Shown here piece after piece: positions 63,453 to 64,000 of a stretch of 64,000 nucleotides of DNA. This DNA comes from Verrucomicrobiota bacterium. Its GTDB lineage: Bacteria; Verrucomicrobiota; Verrucomicrobiia; Limisphaerales; DSYF01. How positions within the stretch are numbered: the first letter of the stretch is position 1; each line of letters begins with the position of its first letter. The stretch lies in contig JALOTZ010000001.1 of the NCBI GenBank assembly GCA_025457615.1, forward strand, positions 62,001 through 126,000, written 5' to 3'. The position numbers were made by a program, and so were the translations under genes. The notes below the pieces were generated by a model. That model was given only the letters and a program-made list of their open reading frames with translations, searched no databases and was not told where the DNA came from.

Positions 63453-64000
63453 CTATCTCCTCAGCCTGAAATACTGCTGTCCACCCGAGGTGGGCACGTT
63501 GGTCGAGGACACGCCCCGCGCCTCGAAGAGATCCGAGAACGGCCCGGCCACGTTCGTGCTGCCCTGCATGTAGGCGCAGGGGAGGCCGGCCCACTGCAAT
63601 TGCACGTTGCCGGGGGTCGAGGGCTTCGCAGCCAAACCGCCGATCGCGTCTTCTGTGTAATCGTAACCTGGAGTGCTGTTGATGAACTTGTCCACCGGCA
63701 TGACGTAGTTGGTGACACCAGGCGTTGTCCGGATGTAGCGGACGTGGTCTTGACCAGACCCGGCTTCGTTATCCGCGCCTCCCAGCGAATACTTGTATTG
63801 CACCCGCAGGGCGCTGCCCGCCAGGAACCGGTTCGAGATGGTGACCGTGTGGATATCCGAACTCGGGCTCTTGGTCAGCACCAACTCCGCCATCGGCGTC
63901 GGACCCCAATCCGGGTCGGGAGTCCCCTGGGAATCCCAACTCACAAAACTCCCGTTGATGTACACCAGTTGCGACCCGCTGCCGTCGTAGTTCGTTCCGT
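63453..64000 (-). CDS. C-terminal part of a secreted protein, unknown function
   Basis: The frame stays open to the window edge, so the 5' end lies outside. The 182 codons seen begin with YDGSGSQLVYINGSF and contain SSDIHTVTISNRFLAGSALRVQYKYSLGG and the C-terminal domain VQLQWAGLPCAYMQGSTNVAGPFSDLFEA ... QQYFRLRR. This terminal domain resembles the one closing the remnant at 8543-9163 and many exported proteins of this lineage. The substrate and full size are unknown. A strong terminator follows the stop. Confidence 0.7.
   Translation of the reverse strand, partial: GTNYDGSGSQLVYINGSFVSWDSQGTPDPDWGPTPMAELVLTKSPSSDIHTVTISNRFLAGSALRVQYKYSLGGADNEAGSGQDHVRYIRTTPGVTNYVMPVDKFINSTPGYDYTEDAIGGLAAKPSTPGNVQLQWAGLPCAYMQGSTNVAGPFSDLFEARGVSSTNVPTSGGQQYFRLRR

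Noticed and set aside
1-64000. tRNA, rRNA, riboswitch or CRISPR array
   Set aside because: No cloverleaf-like sequence, no rRNA stretch, no known aptamer core and no regularly spaced direct repeats with unique spacers were noticed by eye.

Overview
The window comes from a GC-rich, aerobic bacterium that is probably a member of Verrucomicrobiota (Limisphaerales/Pedosphaerales-like). This assignment is inferred, not proven. It rests on an alternative complex III (ACIII) operon, a fused CcoN-CcoO cbb3 oxidase, secreted beta-helix proteins ending in short Ig-like and C-terminal domains, a large haem c inventory, and many dispersed palindromic (REP-like) repeats between genes and even inside them. 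No phage, insertion sequence with a transposase, CRISPR array, rRNA or tRNA gene was recognised.

Layout. Positions 1-4.9 kb: cbb3 cytochrome oxidase cluster on the minus strand (partial small subunit, ccoNO fusion, ccoS, ccoI). 5-9 kb: a small lipoprotein, an unknown multi-pass membrane protein, and hemL carrying an in-frame REP-type insertion. 8.5-16 kb: a truncated beta-strand-repeat protein, a 1469-residue secreted tandem-repeat protein, and an octahaem cytochrome c with HEAT/TPR tail. 16.4-21.1 kb: TatD-type hydrolase, two exported proteins (one SYLF), ruvX, truA, and a protein-kinase-fold gene with altered catalytic motifs. 21.4-28.8 kb: comF, accD, the dTDP-rhamnose operon in the order rfbA-rfbC-rfbD-rfbB, and GTP-dependent PEP carboxykinase. 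29-34.6 kb: a Cys-rich exported mini-protein, TspO, photolyase, a zinc alcohol dehydrogenase, an RluA-type pseudouridine synthase, a DUF6580-like membrane protein and a phosphoesterase. 34.9-39.7 kb: pilM-pilN-pilO-pilP-secretin, the inner-membrane and outer-membrane parts of a type IV pilus or type II secretion machine, with a sigma-54-like site upstream. 39.7-42.7 kb (minus): DUF971, class V aminotransferase, polyprenol-phosphate mannose synthase and a LysE exporter. 43-52 kb: an AsmA/DUF748-like protein, a secreted six-hairpin glycosidase, an esterase remnant, a carotenoid desaturase-like enzyme, a GlnD-C-like ACT protein, aroK and queG.

52.1-63.3 kb (minus) is the most notable region. It holds a tightly overlapping ten-gene operon: actA-actB-actC-actD-actE-actF, a 127-residue membrane-anchored protein, a CcoN-like membrane protein, a CcoO-like monohaem cytochrome c and a CcoP-like cytochrome c. 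ACIII oxidises quinol and passes electrons to a cytochrome c or directly to an oxidase. Here the place usually taken by a caa3 oxidase is taken by a CcoN-like protein that has lost every haem- and copper-binding histidine I could align, while its two cytochrome partners keep their haem sites. I infer a quinol:cytochrome c oxidoreductase joined to an oxidase-shaped but non-catalytic module, with the genuine cbb3 oxidase (about 50 kb away in this window) as a plausible terminal acceptor.

A second theme is repeat DNA. Two REP-like families (A, built around CGTAGCCG-CGGACG-TGAG-TCCGCG; B, built around GGAGCGCGGGTC-CGT-GACCCGCAGCAGC) and short minisatellites occur between genes. They overlap stop codons in some places, and they have entered the reading frames of hemL, ccoI and queG as in-frame low-complexity insertions.
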